Assembly (NCBI GenBank): GCA_018401935.1 | Contig: JAGYJQ010000001.1 | Coordinates: forward strand, 62,001 to 126,000 | Reading direction: 5' to 3' | DNA: 64,000 nucleotides | DNA from: Balneolaceae bacterium | GTDB taxonomy: Bacteria; Bacteroidota; Rhodothermia; Balneolales; Balneolaceae | In this document: one piece after another, positions 46,690-56,431 of the stretch | Layout: each line of letters opens with the position of its first letter | How positions within the stretch are numbered: the stretch's first letter is position 1 | The notes under the pieces: generated by a model | Told to the model about the DNA's origin: nothing | What the model saw: the letters and a program-made list of their open reading frames with translations, nothing else | Database searches by the model: none | Made by a program: the position numbers and the translations under genes

Positions 46690-48279
46690 TTGTCATCTAA
46701 ATCAAACATATCACCCGCTACGCTTACCGAAAAAACCGGGGTAGTTGTTTTTGCACGAATTATCACCACTGTTATTGATCTGGCGTTAGCCATAGCCGTG
46801 GTAAGGCTACTCTCAAAAACAGACTTCGCTATAATGGGATATGTATTAATGATTCATGAAATAGCTCGAAATGTAGCGGTATTGGGTTTTCCCGATAGTG
46901 TATTTTATTTTTTTGAACGTATAACGAGTACAGCGAGGAGAGGTTTTGCCTTACAGACGGTGGCAATTTTATTGTTAAGTGGGTTTTTAGCAGGCTTGGC
47001 TATTTTGAGCTTTAATTTTTTTCTACCCGATTTACTTAGCCAATGGCCCGAAGAATCAATAAGAGCCCTTCAACAGTTTTTACCACTGATGGCCTTGGTG
47101 AGTGTATTGGAAATACCCACTTGGCCGACAACCAATATTTTGCTAGCATCGGACCGACAAAAAGGGGCTGCTTGGTATGAAATGAGCACTTCTGTTGTAG
47201 CCTTTGCCGCAATAGTGCTACCACTTGCATTAGGCTTTGGGCTAGAAATAGCTATTTGGTCATTGGTAGGTTATTCGGTCATTCGGTTTGTTGGATCATT
47301 GGTTTTACTCGGAATAATCCTACCTAATAATGCACGCTTGGGTGATACTGAACAATCATCAACCAATACCCAGGAGTTAGGCTCTCAGGGTCATTACCCG
47401 TTAGAAACACGAATATCCTTATTGGATCAAGCTAAGTTTGCTTTGCCTTTAGGCCTGTCATCGTTGGTGGGCCGTTTTAACAAGTATATCGATAAGTTTA
47501 TCGTGTCAATTTTTTTAGTGAATACGGCCTATGCGGAGTATTCTGTCGCAGCAAATGAGGTACCCTTGATCAAGGTAATTCCTTTGGCGGTGGGATCGGT
47601 GCTGATTTCACGGTATGTGCAGTTTAATCTGCAATCAAAAAAGGATGAACTCTTAGCTCTTTGGTATAAGGGAATAGAAAAAGTAAGTTTACTGGTGATA
47701 CCTATGACCATATTGTTTACGCTTCTAGCGCCTGAACTTATCACCTTTTTATTCGAAACAGAAGGGGTTTCCTATGCTAATGCAGTACTACCATTTCAGT
47801 TGTATAATCTTATTGTACTCATTCGAGTGACTCATTATGGGAGCATTTTGCAAGCTTTTGGCGATACAAAAGGAGTTTTTTACTTCAGCCTTAATTTGTT
47901 GGTAGCAAATATACTTTTAAGTGTACCGTTGACAATATATTTTGGAATTGTAGGCACGGCATTGGGTACACTTATTGCAAATATATATAATTGGTTACTG
48001 CTTCTTAGAAGGATTGGCGGTCATATGGAACTGCCTTTCTGGAAAGTCTTGCCTTTTCCCTTTTATGGCAAAGTGTTAGCCCTTTCTGTGGGCACTGGGT
48101 TGCTTATGTTCATGGTAAAGGAATATTGGCTTATAAACGTAGCACCCTTTTATTCCATTCTAAGTATAAGTTTGGTCTACCTTGTAATTTATGTAGTTGC
48201 CAGCAGGTTAATTGGGTTAATAAGCCAAGAAGACTGGAATACAATAAAGTCTTGGGCAAGACTTTCATTTCTACGGTAG
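46690..48279 (+). CDS. Wzx-type polysaccharide flippase (MOP superfamily)
   Basis: A 529-residue membrane protein with about twelve to fourteen hydrophobic helices in the oligosaccharide-flippase arrangement. The N-terminal helix GVVVFARIITTVIDLALAIAVVRLLSKTDF region (about 16-46) and the LGFPDSVFYFFER turn are typical. It probably moves lipid-linked glycan repeat units across the inner membrane. The start is TTG at 46690; an ATG nearby (46680) is out of frame and stops after six codons. It is convergent with the methyltransferase gene, 25 bases away. Confidence 0.87.
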   Translation: MSSKSNISPATLTEKTGVVVFARIITTVIDLALAIAVVRLLSKTDFAIMGYVLMIHEIARNVAVLGFPDSVFYFFERITSTARRGFALQTVAILLLSGFLAGLAILSFNFFLPDLLSQWPEESIRALQQFLPLMALVSVLEIPTWPTTNILLASDRQKGAAWYEMSTSVVAFAAIVLPLALGFGLEIAIWSLVGYSVIRFVGSLVLLGIILPNNARLGDTEQSSTNTQELGSQGHYPLETRISLLDQAKFALPLGLSSLVGRFNKYIDKFIVSIFLVNTAYAEYSVAANEVPLIKVIPLAVGSVLISRYVQFNLQSKKDELLALWYKGIEKVSLLVIPMTILFTLLAPELITFLFETEGVSYANAVLPFQLYNLIVLIRVTHYGSILQAFGDTKGVFYFSLNLLVANILLSVPLTIYFGIVGTALGTLIANIYNWLLLLRRIGGHMELPFWKVLPFPFYGKVLALSVGTGLLMFMVKEYWLINVAPFYSILSISLVYLVIYVVASRLIGLISQEDWNTIKSWARLSFLR

Positions 48280-48304
48280 TTTTGTTGACCCGCAATCATA
48301 TATT

Positions 48305-49153
48305 CTAAAGAGTTCTTCTTAGGATAGAAAGCCCTTTTTTATTGCTAATGTATTCCTGTTTGAATCCTGGAAACTCGCCCAACCATTGGCTGACTGCTTG
48401 CTGTTCACTTGGGCGGGCGGCATCATCCAGGAGGATAATGCATTCATTAGAGAGCTTTGAAATTAATAGGGGTAGGGCTGGATAACGTGCTAATTGATTG
48501 GTTTTAACCGGGGGTCCATCCACTATTAATAAATCAATAGTATCTTTTAAAGAAAGCCTGTCTAAGTTGTACCAGCTGTAGGTTTTGTTACCAATTTGAG
48601 TTGGTTCTAAAGGACTATAGAGTACTTGAGCATGGGTTTCTAATTCATGTACCTTAAGTAACTCTGTGGTCTTTTGGGCGTACTCTTGACTGTGGTCTAA
48701 TGAGATAATGTGAGCGCCGGTTTCACCGTGCTGCTCAAGTGCGTAAGCGGTGATTAGGGTGGAAATTCCGCTGCCTAGTTCAACCACTAATTTGGGTTTG
48801 TTAACCATGCATTCACGCACGATTGTTTCGGCTAAATCAGGATAAGCGGTCCATCTGGACATACTAGGTAGGGGATACCTGGGCCTAATGAAGGTGTAAA
48901 TACCCTGAATAGCCTGAAATTGTGTTCGTTCTTCTTCTAACTCTTTTTCTACACTACGATACACGTGAAACAATAAGGCTATAAGTACGAAAGTTATAAG
49001 AGGGAGTCCTACAATGACTGCTGCCTCAAAACCTAAAAAATAATGGACGATGAAACCAATGACTAGGAGCAGTATACTTGGTATAAAGATAACGTTATTA
49101 TCCTTATATTTTATGTTCAGGGAGTCCAAATCCTCTTTGATTCTACTAATCAT
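48305..49153 (-). CDS. Membrane-anchored SAM-dependent methyltransferase
   Basis: 282 residues. Two hydrophobic helices (about 22-43 and 45-65) are followed by an E-rich coiled segment and a class I Rossmann methyltransferase domain with motif I V-E-L-G-S-G (124-129), the D-H-S post-I acidic turn and IDLLIVDGPP. A C-terminal strand region reads IILLDDAARPSEQQAV. Substrate unknown. The membrane anchor and the neighbouring glycan genes suggest a lipid-linked glycan or envelope substrate (inference). Coiled-coil-like charge at 66-80 suggests a dimer or partner contact. Confidence 0.75.
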   Translation of the reverse strand: MISRIKEDLDSLNIKYKDNNVIFIPSILLLVIGFIVHYFLGFEAAVIVGLPLITFVLIALLFHVYRSVEKELEEERTQFQAIQGIYTFIRPRYPLPSMSRWTAYPDLAETIVRECMVNKPKLVVELGSGISTLITAYALEQHGETGAHIISLDHSQEYAQKTTELLKVHELETHAQVLYSPLEPTQIGNKTYSWYNLDRLSLKDTIDLLIVDGPPVKTNQLARYPALPLLISKLSNECIILLDDAARPSEQQAVSQWLGEFPGFKQEYISNKKGLSILRRTL

Positions 49154-49252
49154 AATACTATTTGTTCATTACTGATAGGGCTATTTAATCTCACCTACCG
49201 TTAAAAAAATAACTAATCAATTACTGATTCATAAAGTAACTTGAAAATACCC

Positions 49253-50095
49253 ATGCTAACTTCATATGAATTCTCTTTTCGATTGATAAACAACCAATGT
49301 ATTAAGATATCTTCCGTAAGTTATGTTGTGCTTTTTCTTTCATTAATTTTATTGGTAACTGATGAATTAATGGCACAAGATACAAAATATATTCACAGCT
49401 TAACCACTTCTGAATATGGAGCCCAAATGGTCGAAGATTTTGAGAGCGATAGCGTTGGGCAATTACCCTATAATTGGTTTGAACAACGAGGTGTAAATCG
49501 ACCATACCATTATCCTGAGGAAATTAAAGAGGATTACTTCTATAGGGTAAGAGAAGAACGAGACCCAAACAGCGAAGTAAATAAATTTTTGCGATACGAT
49601 GGGATTAAAGCAAAACACCTAAGTTTCCCACTTCACCAAGTCAACAACTTAAACCTCAATAATACCCCAGTACTATTTTGGAAATGGAGAATATGGGATG
49701 TTCCTGCTGGCGCAGATGAACGAAATAATAAAGCAAACGATACCGCTGCGAGTATATATGTCGTTTTTAAAATAAAGCGGATGGCATTGGTCAAAGAGGT
49801 GCCGCAGAGCATTCGATATACATGGAGCAGCAGCTTGCCCGTTGGTACGGAGATTTCTACTTTTTTTGGTCATCAAAAAATTGTTGTGGTTGGATCGGGT
49901 CAGGCCAGTAAACCAGCTGGAGAATGGATGGCTTTTTCTCGTAATCTAAAAGAAGATTATGAACGACTTTTTGGTGAAAAAATGCCAGATTCCCCCCTTG
50001 CAATTCTTCTACTTAGCGATGGTGATTCCACTAACGACCCTGCAAAAGCCGACTATGATGACATTGGATTTTATCCACCAGAACATCACCAATAG
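49253..50095 (+). CDS. DUF3047 protein, secreted
   Basis: 280 residues from the ATG at 49253; an in-frame TTG four codons earlier is the alternative. A hydrophobic signal (about 18-38, ending L-M-A-Q) precedes a DUF3047 domain with FESDSVGQLPYNWFEQRG, PVLFWKWRIWDVPAGADE, AASIYVVFK and AILLLSDGDSTNDPAKADYDDIGFYP. DUF3047 is a jelly-roll-like domain of unknown function found in exported proteins of proteobacteria and relatives. It is isolated between a divergent methyltransferase and an MMPL gene. Confidence 0.75.
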   Translation: MLTSYEFSFRLINNQCIKISSVSYVVLFLSLILLVTDELMAQDTKYIHSLTTSEYGAQMVEDFESDSVGQLPYNWFEQRGVNRPYHYPEEIKEDYFYRVREERDPNSEVNKFLRYDGIKAKHLSFPLHQVNNLNLNNTPVLFWKWRIWDVPAGADERNNKANDTAASIYVVFKIKRMALVKEVPQSIRYTWSSSLPVGTEISTFFGHQKIVVVGSGQASKPAGEWMAFSRNLKEDYERLFGEKMPDSPLAILLLSDGDSTNDPAKADYDDIGFYPPEHHQ

Positions 50096-50178
50096 AATAA
50101 CAGTGAGCAGATAATTTCATAAACAGCTGGTTTTATACCTCAATACTGTCTTTAGTACAAACACTAATTTAATTCCGA

Positions 50179-50192
50179 AATTCGTACCTTTA
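50179..50192 (+). promoter_or_regulatory. Extended promoter-like motif next to the MMPL start
   Basis: AATTCGTACCTTTA holds the box TACCTTTA (50185-50192), four bases before the ATG at 50197. It differs from the 42042 motif in one position. It would give a leaderless or nearly leaderless transcript if used as a -7 element. Confidence 0.5.
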
Positions 50193-50196
50193 TCGA

Positions 50197-52683
50197 ATGA
50201 AATTTATTCTCAACTGGCTTGCCCCATTACTCAAGGTTAATATCCATCATCCATTTAAGGTTTTGTTGGGGGCTTTTTTACTTGCTTTTGTAGGAGGGTA
50301 CTTCGCACTTCAATTAAAGATAGATACTGACTTAGCCAATTTATTACCTAAAGATCACCCCAATGTACAGGCGTTAAATGAGCTAAAGGATATGGTGGGG
50401 GGGGAAACGGCTATGCAGGTGGTTATTAAAAGCCCAGATTTTCAGGCCAATAAACAATTTGCAGAAGCCCTGATCCCTAAAAGTTTAGCTCTTTTTTATC
50501 CTCGGTATAATGAGGGCTATTTTGAAAGAGTAGAGTACACCAAGGATACCGAATTCATACAGGATAATGCTCTTTATTTGGCAAGTAATAAAGAACTGAT
50601 GGATTTAACTGAGTGGTTGGAAGAGGAAATTCAACTGGCCAAAGAAAAGGCAAATCCTTTTTATTTCGATTTAGGTTTTGAGGAAGACCTAGAAGAGCAA
50701 CCAACAGACTTAGAAGACTTTAGAGATTCTTATGAGGCCATTGTGCCTTCCGAATATCCGGTTAATGAAGATAGTACCATTATGGTACTGAATTTCTATC
50801 CAACCGGATCTAAGAGTGATATACAGTATCTGGAAGACATGTTTGCCGCTTATGATAGCTTATTACTAGACATGAATCCAATAGAGTATCATGCTCAGAT
50901 GCAGGTCTTTTATGGGGGAAGGTTGCAGCGACATTTAGAAGAATTGACATCTATTATGAGGGATGTATTAGGTAGTTTTGTTTCTGGAATAAGCAGTGTG
51001 ATTGTATTGGTTATGTTATACTTTTTTCTAAAGAAGTATTTACACTATCGTAAAGGGGAGGATGAAGAACATAGCTTTATGGCTCATCTAATACGAATGC
51101 CTCTGCCCGTGTTAATCATTGGTGTTCCTCTGATCAGTAGTTTATTGTGGACATTTGGCTTGACTTACTTTGTATTAGGAATGTTAAATACCATGACATC
51201 TGTTCTTTTTGTGATACTTTTTGGGCTTGGTATCGACTATGGTATACACTATTACGCCCGATACATTGAATTACGCTCTGAAGGATTAGGTGTTGAACAA
51301 GCCATTTTAACAACCCATGAGACTACGGGAGAAGCTATCATTGTGAGCGCTCTTACTACCGCGGCTGCATTGTTCGTGTTAATTATAGCTGATTTTAGAG
51401 GGTTTTCTGAGTTTGGGTTTATTTCAGGTGTGGGAATACTTTTCGCCTTATTAGCCATGCTTTATTTACTTCCCTCTATTTTAATAATTCTGGAGAGGTA
51501 TAATTTAATTCTATTTTCAACGCGTAAGGAAAAAAAGGTGTATTCAACACGAACATACCCGTTTTATAAGAGCGTTGTATTGATGGGGATTGTGATAGCA
51601 GGGATTGTATTAGTGAATGTAGGAGATCTCAGATTTCAATATGATTTTGGTAAGCTGGAGCCTCGTTTTCCCAAGTACGAGCAGTTTAGTAAGCTTTCTG
51701 GGCAGGTTAGTACGGGTACGAAACGGAACCCAGCCTATGTTATTGCGGATGATGATGAGCAGGTTCAGCAATTATTAGAGGTTTTACGACAAAAAGCTAA
51801 TGTGGATAGTTTGAGCCCAACTATTGCTAGCATTGAAGCATTACAAGAGCGTTTTCCATTAAGCGAAACAGATAAGGAAATTAAACTCCAAAAAATTAAG
51901 TACATACGTGGGCTGCTAGCGGATCCATTATTAATCAATGAGACTTCGGAAGATTTTGAACGACTACGTCGAGCCTCACAGACTACTACTGCGCTAACTA
52001 TTGAACAGGTTCCTGAGTATTTACAAGCTCAATTTGTATCTAAAGATGGTGAAATAGGACGATTTGTAATCGTATATCCTTCGGTTGGATTATCCGATGG
52101 AAAGCAGTCGATTGCCTTTAAAGATGATGTCTCCGAAATAGTTTTACCCAATGGAACAACAAAGTATGCTGCAAGTACAAGTATTGTAGCTGCTTCAATG
52201 TTGGATCTAATGCGCTCAGAAAGCCCTTATATGGTAGGAGCCACTTTTGTGATCGTTTTTCTTTTTATGTTGTTTACCTTTAGATCCATAAAATGGTCCA
52301 TTATAGCTATGCTGCCTTTGATCATTGGATTGTTATTTCTATTTGGAATAATGCTACTCACTGGGTTTCAGTTCAATTTTTATAATTTGGTGGTACTACC
52401 TGCCATCCTAGGTATAGGTGAAGATAGCGGAGTACACTTAGCCTATCGATATAGAGAAGAAGGTAAAGGACGCTTAGCCGTTGTGTTAGCTAGTACAGGG
52501 CAACACATTACCATGGGTTCGTTCACCACTATGTTAGGGTTTGCAGGCTTGCTATTTACGGCTCACCCAGGTTTGCAATCGTTGGGAATTATGGCGGTAC
52601 TTGGCATTGGTATGACTTTAGTTACCTCCCTTACTTTTTTACCGGCTCTGTTGCAGTGGTTAGAACTGAAGGGTAAGATCTAG
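50197..52683 (+). CDS. MMPL/RND family transporter
   Basis: 828 residues in two RND half-repeats. Each half has one membrane helix, a large periplasmic domain and a block of five more helices (blocks at about 260-440 and 685-825). The characteristic helix motifs are G-I-D-Y-G-I-H-Y-Y near 345 and G-E-D-S-G-V-H near 740; the acidic residues probably carry protons. The periplasmic region begins with LPKDHPNVQALNELKD, as in hopanoid- and lipid-exporting (HpnN-like/MMPL) members. No adaptor or outer channel is adjacent. A lipid or hydrophobic substrate is inferred from the family only. Confidence 0.85.
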   Translation: MKFILNWLAPLLKVNIHHPFKVLLGAFLLAFVGGYFALQLKIDTDLANLLPKDHPNVQALNELKDMVGGETAMQVVIKSPDFQANKQFAEALIPKSLALFYPRYNEGYFERVEYTKDTEFIQDNALYLASNKELMDLTEWLEEEIQLAKEKANPFYFDLGFEEDLEEQPTDLEDFRDSYEAIVPSEYPVNEDSTIMVLNFYPTGSKSDIQYLEDMFAAYDSLLLDMNPIEYHAQMQVFYGGRLQRHLEELTSIMRDVLGSFVSGISSVIVLVMLYFFLKKYLHYRKGEDEEHSFMAHLIRMPLPVLIIGVPLISSLLWTFGLTYFVLGMLNTMTSVLFVILFGLGIDYGIHYYARYIELRSEGLGVEQAILTTHETTGEAIIVSALTTAAALFVLIIADFRGFSEFGFISGVGILFALLAMLYLLPSILIILERYNLILFSTRKEKKVYSTRTYPFYKSVVLMGIVIAGIVLVNVGDLRFQYDFGKLEPRFPKYEQFSKLSGQVSTGTKRNPAYVIADDDEQVQQLLEVLRQKANVDSLSPTIASIEALQERFPLSETDKEIKLQKIKYIRGLLADPLLINETSEDFERLRRASQTTTALTIEQVPEYLQAQFVSKDGEIGRFVIVYPSVGLSDGKQSIAFKDDVSEIVLPNGTTKYAASTSIVAASMLDLMRSESPYMVGATFVIVFLFMLFTFRSIKWSIIAMLPLIIGLLFLFGIMLLTGFQFNFYNLVVLPAILGIGEDSGVHLAYRYREEGKGRLAVVLASTGQHITMGSFTTMLGFAGLLFTAHPGLQSLGIMAVLGIGMTLVTSLTFLPALLQWLELKGKI

Positions 52684-52711
52684 CTTCTGTTAGATGGGAC
52701 TTGTTGAGCTA

Positions 52712-54226
52712 TTATTGCTTCCAAAAAGAAGGGGAAAATAGAATGATGACCGTGAATAATTCTAAACGGCCAATCATCATTAAAACGATTAGAACCCATT
52801 TTGCGGCATAAGGCAATGGGGCAAAATTATCTGTTGGTCCAAACTCACCCCAGCCAGGGCCAATATTCCCTAAGGCAGAAATACTCGCTCCAATACTGGA
52901 CATTAAATCATACCCAAAGAGGCTAATAATCAAAGCCCCTAAACCAAATATTAGTATATAAAGTATAAAGAAGCTCAGTACAGTGCGTTGAATATATGGG
53001 TCAATAACTTGATCGCCTATCCGTACGGGTAGTATGGCACGGGGATGAATGATTTGTTTTATTTCACGTCCTAGGTTACGGATTAAAATCATCCATCGAA
53101 TCATTTTTATACCACCTCCTGTCGAACCTGCGCTACCTCCTGTGAAGAATAATAGTAATAAGACAAAAGCACCAAATGAGTACCAAAGTTCGTAGTCATC
53201 GGTTCCAAAACCGGTTGTGGTGATAATGGCTACCACTTGAAAGCTACCGTATCGAAGAGCTTCTAACAACGTACGCCCATCAAAATACCATAGGGAAAAA
53301 GTAATTATGATAATGCCGATAAATGTTATAAGTGTGTAAAATCGCGTTTCTCGGTTGTTAAAAAAACTATTGACATCACCCTTAAATAAGCGAAAATGCA
53401 TGGCAAAGTTAATTCCTGCTAAAAACATAAATAGGGTAATAATTACATCAATATAAACAGAATCAAAGGCGGCTATGCTGGCATCTTTGGTAGAAAACCC
53501 ACCGGTTGCAAGGGTTGCAAAGGCATGGTTAAGGGCATCGAACCAATCCATCGAAGGGTGTAACCATAAAAGTCCAAATTCCAAGGCAGTCAGTGCAACG
53601 TATACCACCCACAGTAGTTTTGCTGTTTCTTGTACTCTTGGAGTTAATTTATCCGCTGTAGGTCCTGGCGATTCTGCCTGGAAAAGCTGCATTCCACCAA
53701 TGCCTAATAAGGGTAAAATGGCTAAAGAAAGCACGATGATTCCCATCCCACCTAACCAATGTGCTAACGAGCGCCAAAGCAAAAAACTATGAGGTAGGGA
53801 TTCAATAGTTGGGTTTTGAAAGCCAGTCGAGGTAGTTCCGCCCAAAATGGTTGATCCTGTAGTCGTGAGTCCACTCATTGTTTCAAATACGGCATCGGTA
53901 TAGGAGGGTAATATGCCGGATATGATAAAAGGTAAAGCCCCAACCAGTGATAGAGTAATCCAAGTTAAGGCAACCACCATAAAGCCTTCCCTGATTCGAA
54001 TTTCTTCGGTAGGCTTGAAGAACCACCAAAGTATCCCGCCAGAAATGAACGCAATACCGGCCGAAATAAGGAAACTATGCCAAGTATCCTCTGCATAGAT
54101 TAAATCGATACCAACGGGTACGAGTAGGGCGAAACCCAAAAAGAAAATAAAGGCCCCTAGAATACCTAAAACAACTAAAAAATCAATTTTAGGGCGATTA
54201 AAACTGGATATGGGACTATTTGGCAT
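52712..54226 (-). CDS. trkH: TrkH family potassium uptake membrane subunit
   Basis: A 504-residue inner-membrane channel subunit with about ten or more helices and four half-hairpin filter regions, the first being SGLTTTGSTIL (about 117-127). Others are ATGGFSTKDAS, ITTTGFGTDDYELW and SISALGNIGPGWG. The GGSAGSTGGGIKMIRW loop is diagnostic of TrkH/KtrB. It is read after trkA with a four-base gap, so channel and regulator are co-expressed. This is convergent with the MMPL gene. Confidence 0.95.
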   Translation of the reverse strand: MPNSPISSFNRPKIDFLVVLGILGAFIFFLGFALLVPVGIDLIYAEDTWHSFLISAGIAFISGGILWWFFKPTEEIRIREGFMVVALTWITLSLVGALPFIISGILPSYTDAVFETMSGLTTTGSTILGGTTSTGFQNPTIESLPHSFLLWRSLAHWLGGMGIIVLSLAILPLLGIGGMQLFQAESPGPTADKLTPRVQETAKLLWVVYVALTALEFGLLWLHPSMDWFDALNHAFATLATGGFSTKDASIAAFDSVYIDVIITLFMFLAGINFAMHFRLFKGDVNSFFNNRETRFYTLITFIGIIIITFSLWYFDGRTLLEALRYGSFQVVAIITTTGFGTDDYELWYSFGAFVLLLLFFTGGSAGSTGGGIKMIRWMILIRNLGREIKQIIHPRAILPVRIGDQVIDPYIQRTVLSFFILYILIFGLGALIISLFGYDLMSSIGASISALGNIGPGWGEFGPTDNFAPLPYAAKWVLIVLMMIGRLELFTVIILFSPSFWKQ

Positions 54227-54230
54227 AACC

Positions 54231-55583
54231 CTACTGAAATAGTTGACTGACTTTATCTACTGCTTCCGGTAAGCAAAAAACCATTACACGATCACCCGTT
54301 TCTATATGAGTAATACCCGTAGCAATCTCTACCTTTCCTTCGTGTAGCACTCCGCCGATAACGCAACCATCTGGCAAGCGTAATTTGCTTAGTGGTTTTT
54401 TAGTGATTTTTGACCCATTTCCTGCCAGCAGTTCAATTACTTCTGCTTTGATGCCTCTTAATTCTGTTACTGAAATTACCTTTCCCTTTCGTACATACCG
54501 ATGGATTTCATTGGAAGCGGCCACTTTTTTATTGATCACCGCATCTAATCCTATCGTTTGACTAAGGGGTATAAAATCAGGTTTTGAAACTAATGCGACT
54601 GTTTTTTTTACCTCTAGGTGTTTGGCCATCAGACACGAAATAATATTTGATTCCTCGTCATCTGTTACAGCTACAAAAGCATCCATTTCGCTTATGCCCT
54701 CAGTAGCTAATAGATCTGGATCGGTGGGGTTTCCGTGCAGTACCATTGCATTTTTAAGTTCAACCGCTAGTTCATTGGCCTGTTCAAAATTGGGTTCAAT
54801 TAGTTTGACGCTCCATCTTTTTCTTTCATCCATACACAACAGGCGAGCAATCATTCGACCAATGGCCGATCCACCTGCTATCATAATGCGGCTGAGTTCT
54901 GTTTCTTCTTTGCCTGTACTTATAATAAGGCCTGGAATATCTTCGGTCTTAGCTAAGATGAATATCTGATCATACGCTTGCATTTTAATAGATCCAGTAG
55001 GAATAAGTGTATGTCCGCGTCTGCCAATGGCAACAACCCTAAAAATTGTGTTTGAATAAGCCTGAGCGTATTCAATTAAACTCATACCTAGTAAGGGGGA
55101 TTGCTTGTCCAATCGAATACCGACCAATTGCATTCGATTTTCTGCTAAATTAATTACATCACTGGCGGCGGAACGCTTTAACAGGTGTGCAATTTCTTTG
55201 GCGGCACTTAATTCTGGATGAATCATTAAATCTATGCCAAGGTCATTGGGAGATAGGGGGGCGTTCGCTTGTGAGAATTCATCGCTACGAACCCTAGCTA
55301 TAACGGTTTCACACCCTAGTCGTTTGGCCATCATTGCCGAAATCATATTGACTTCATCCACACTGGTTACGGCAATTAACATGTTTGCTTCTCCAACTCG
55401 AGCTTTCACTAGGTCATTTGCAGAAGTAGCATTGCCTTCTACGGTCAAAATATCTAGTGTCTCGGCAGCTTTTTGGAGGCATTCCCGATCTCGGTCAAGT
55501 ATGGTAACATCATGTTTTTCTTTGGATAGCACACTTGCTAAGTCATATCCAATTTCACCCGCACCGATTATAACAATTTTCAA
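54231..55583 (-). CDS. trkA: Trk potassium transporter NAD-binding subunit
   Basis: A 450-residue cytosolic gating subunit with tandem RCK units. The first Rossmann domain starts KIVIIGAGEIGYDLASVLS (G-x-G-x-x-G, 6-12) with D30-R-D32 after strand two; the second starts RIMIAGGSAIGRMIARLL around 231. Each is followed by a TrkA-C domain. It binds NAD(H) and ATP/ADP to gate TrkH. It is divergent from the small winged-helix gene, with a gap of 170 bases. Confidence 0.95.
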   Translation of the reverse strand: MKIVIIGAGEIGYDLASVLSKEKHDVTILDRDRECLQKAAETLDILTVEGNATSANDLVKARVGEANMLIAVTSVDEVNMISAMMAKRLGCETVIARVRSDEFSQANAPLSPNDLGIDLMIHPELSAAKEIAHLLKRSAASDVINLAENRMQLVGIRLDKQSPLLGMSLIEYAQAYSNTIFRVVAIGRRGHTLIPTGSIKMQAYDQIFILAKTEDIPGLIISTGKEETELSRIMIAGGSAIGRMIARLLCMDERKRWSVKLIEPNFEQANELAVELKNAMVLHGNPTDPDLLATEGISEMDAFVAVTDDEESNIISCLMAKHLEVKKTVALVSKPDFIPLSQTIGLDAVINKKVAASNEIHRYVRKGKVISVTELRGIKAEVIELLAGNGSKITKKPLSKLRLPDGCVIGGVLHEGKVEIATGITHIETGDRVMVFCLPEAVDKVSQLFQ

Positions 55584-55753
55584 TGGTGTTTATATTAATT
55601 AAACAGTAACAAAAGCTACCACCTTTTAATCATAAATAAAAGAAAACAAGTTTTTTCGTTCGTTTTTTAGCACATAGTGCCTTAACATTCTGGTAATGCT
55701 TTGGTAATCTAAACATGGCATCTTAATCACTACATAATAACTAAGCTATTGGC

Positions 55754-56017
55754 ATGATCATTGGTAGTGAATTCAGCAATACCGCTCGTGAAATTTTAAC
55801 AGAAATTGCCCATCAAGCAAATTCAAATAGTGAGGAGATAGTATCTGTTGATCCATTGTGTTCGAAATTAAATTTAGAACGTAATGAAGCAAAGAATTTA
55901 CTTGAATATCTGGAAGACAAGGAGTACATACGCATAGAGAGTATTGGGGGTGTTTTTTTATATGGATCGGTCCGTATCACGGAAAGAGGATTGGCAAAGC
56001 TAACGGAGTCTTCTTGA
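55754..56017 (+). CDS. Small winged-helix-like protein
   Basis: 87 residues. Three helices (ILTEIAHQAN, DPLCSKLN, RNEAKNLLEYLEDKEYI) and a beta-wing (IESIGGVFLYGSVRITERG) ending in a short helix form a compact winged-helix pattern, resembling the DNA-binding part of small regulators. No ligand domain or signal peptide is present. The family cannot be named. It stands alone next to trkA and may regulate something nearby, but there is no direct evidence. Confidence 0.65.
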   Translation: MIIGSEFSNTAREILTEIAHQANSNSEEIVSVDPLCSKLNLERNEAKNLLEYLEDKEYIRIESIGGVFLYGSVRITERGLAKLTESS

Positions 56018-56057
56018 ACGGAGTTCTCTTGATTTCATCCATTATCTCCCACCAATA

Positions 56058-56108
56058 ATTAGCTCCAATAATAGCTCTACTAATTAGCTCTACTGATTAG
56101 CTCTACTG
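56058..56108. repeat. 13-bp tandem array, about four copies
   Basis: Two exact copies of ATTAGCTCTACTG (56083-56095 and 56096-56108) are preceded by a near copy AATAGCTCTACTA (56070-56082) and a more diverged ATTAGCTCCAAT (56058-56069). It lies 40 bases after the winged-helix gene stop, in a region without a gene. Unit length is not a multiple of three. Confidence 0.85.
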
Positions 56109-56418
56109 AGTACCCATTTCCCCAAAATATGTCCAGATAGCCTCTCTGAGGATGTATGTAAAGGACTGATCGTTACGGAACTATTCGTTTATTAGTTTGA
56201 GAAGGTAAAAAGGGCTATTCAGGAATATGATACATTTTAATCATTACTAAAACGTTCTGCTCTGGGATGATAAACAATTTAAAAATCCGCATAAAACACT
56301 AGAGCTTTATGAAAAGAAAAGCGTATTTTTGATGACTGATTTTAAATTGTTTTTTTACTCATTCGCTCACACCCCAAAACCTTAGGGGCAGACAATCAAC
56401 AAAAAATAAATTAACAGG

Positions 56419-56431
56419 TTCCGAACCGGAA
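56419..56431. promoter_or_regulatory. Inverted repeat upstream of alanine dehydrogenase
   Basis: TTCCG and CGGAA flank AAC, within GGTTCCGAACCGG, giving a compact dyad 47 bases before the ald ATG. It is a plausible operator position. No regulator can be named. Confidence 0.3.
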
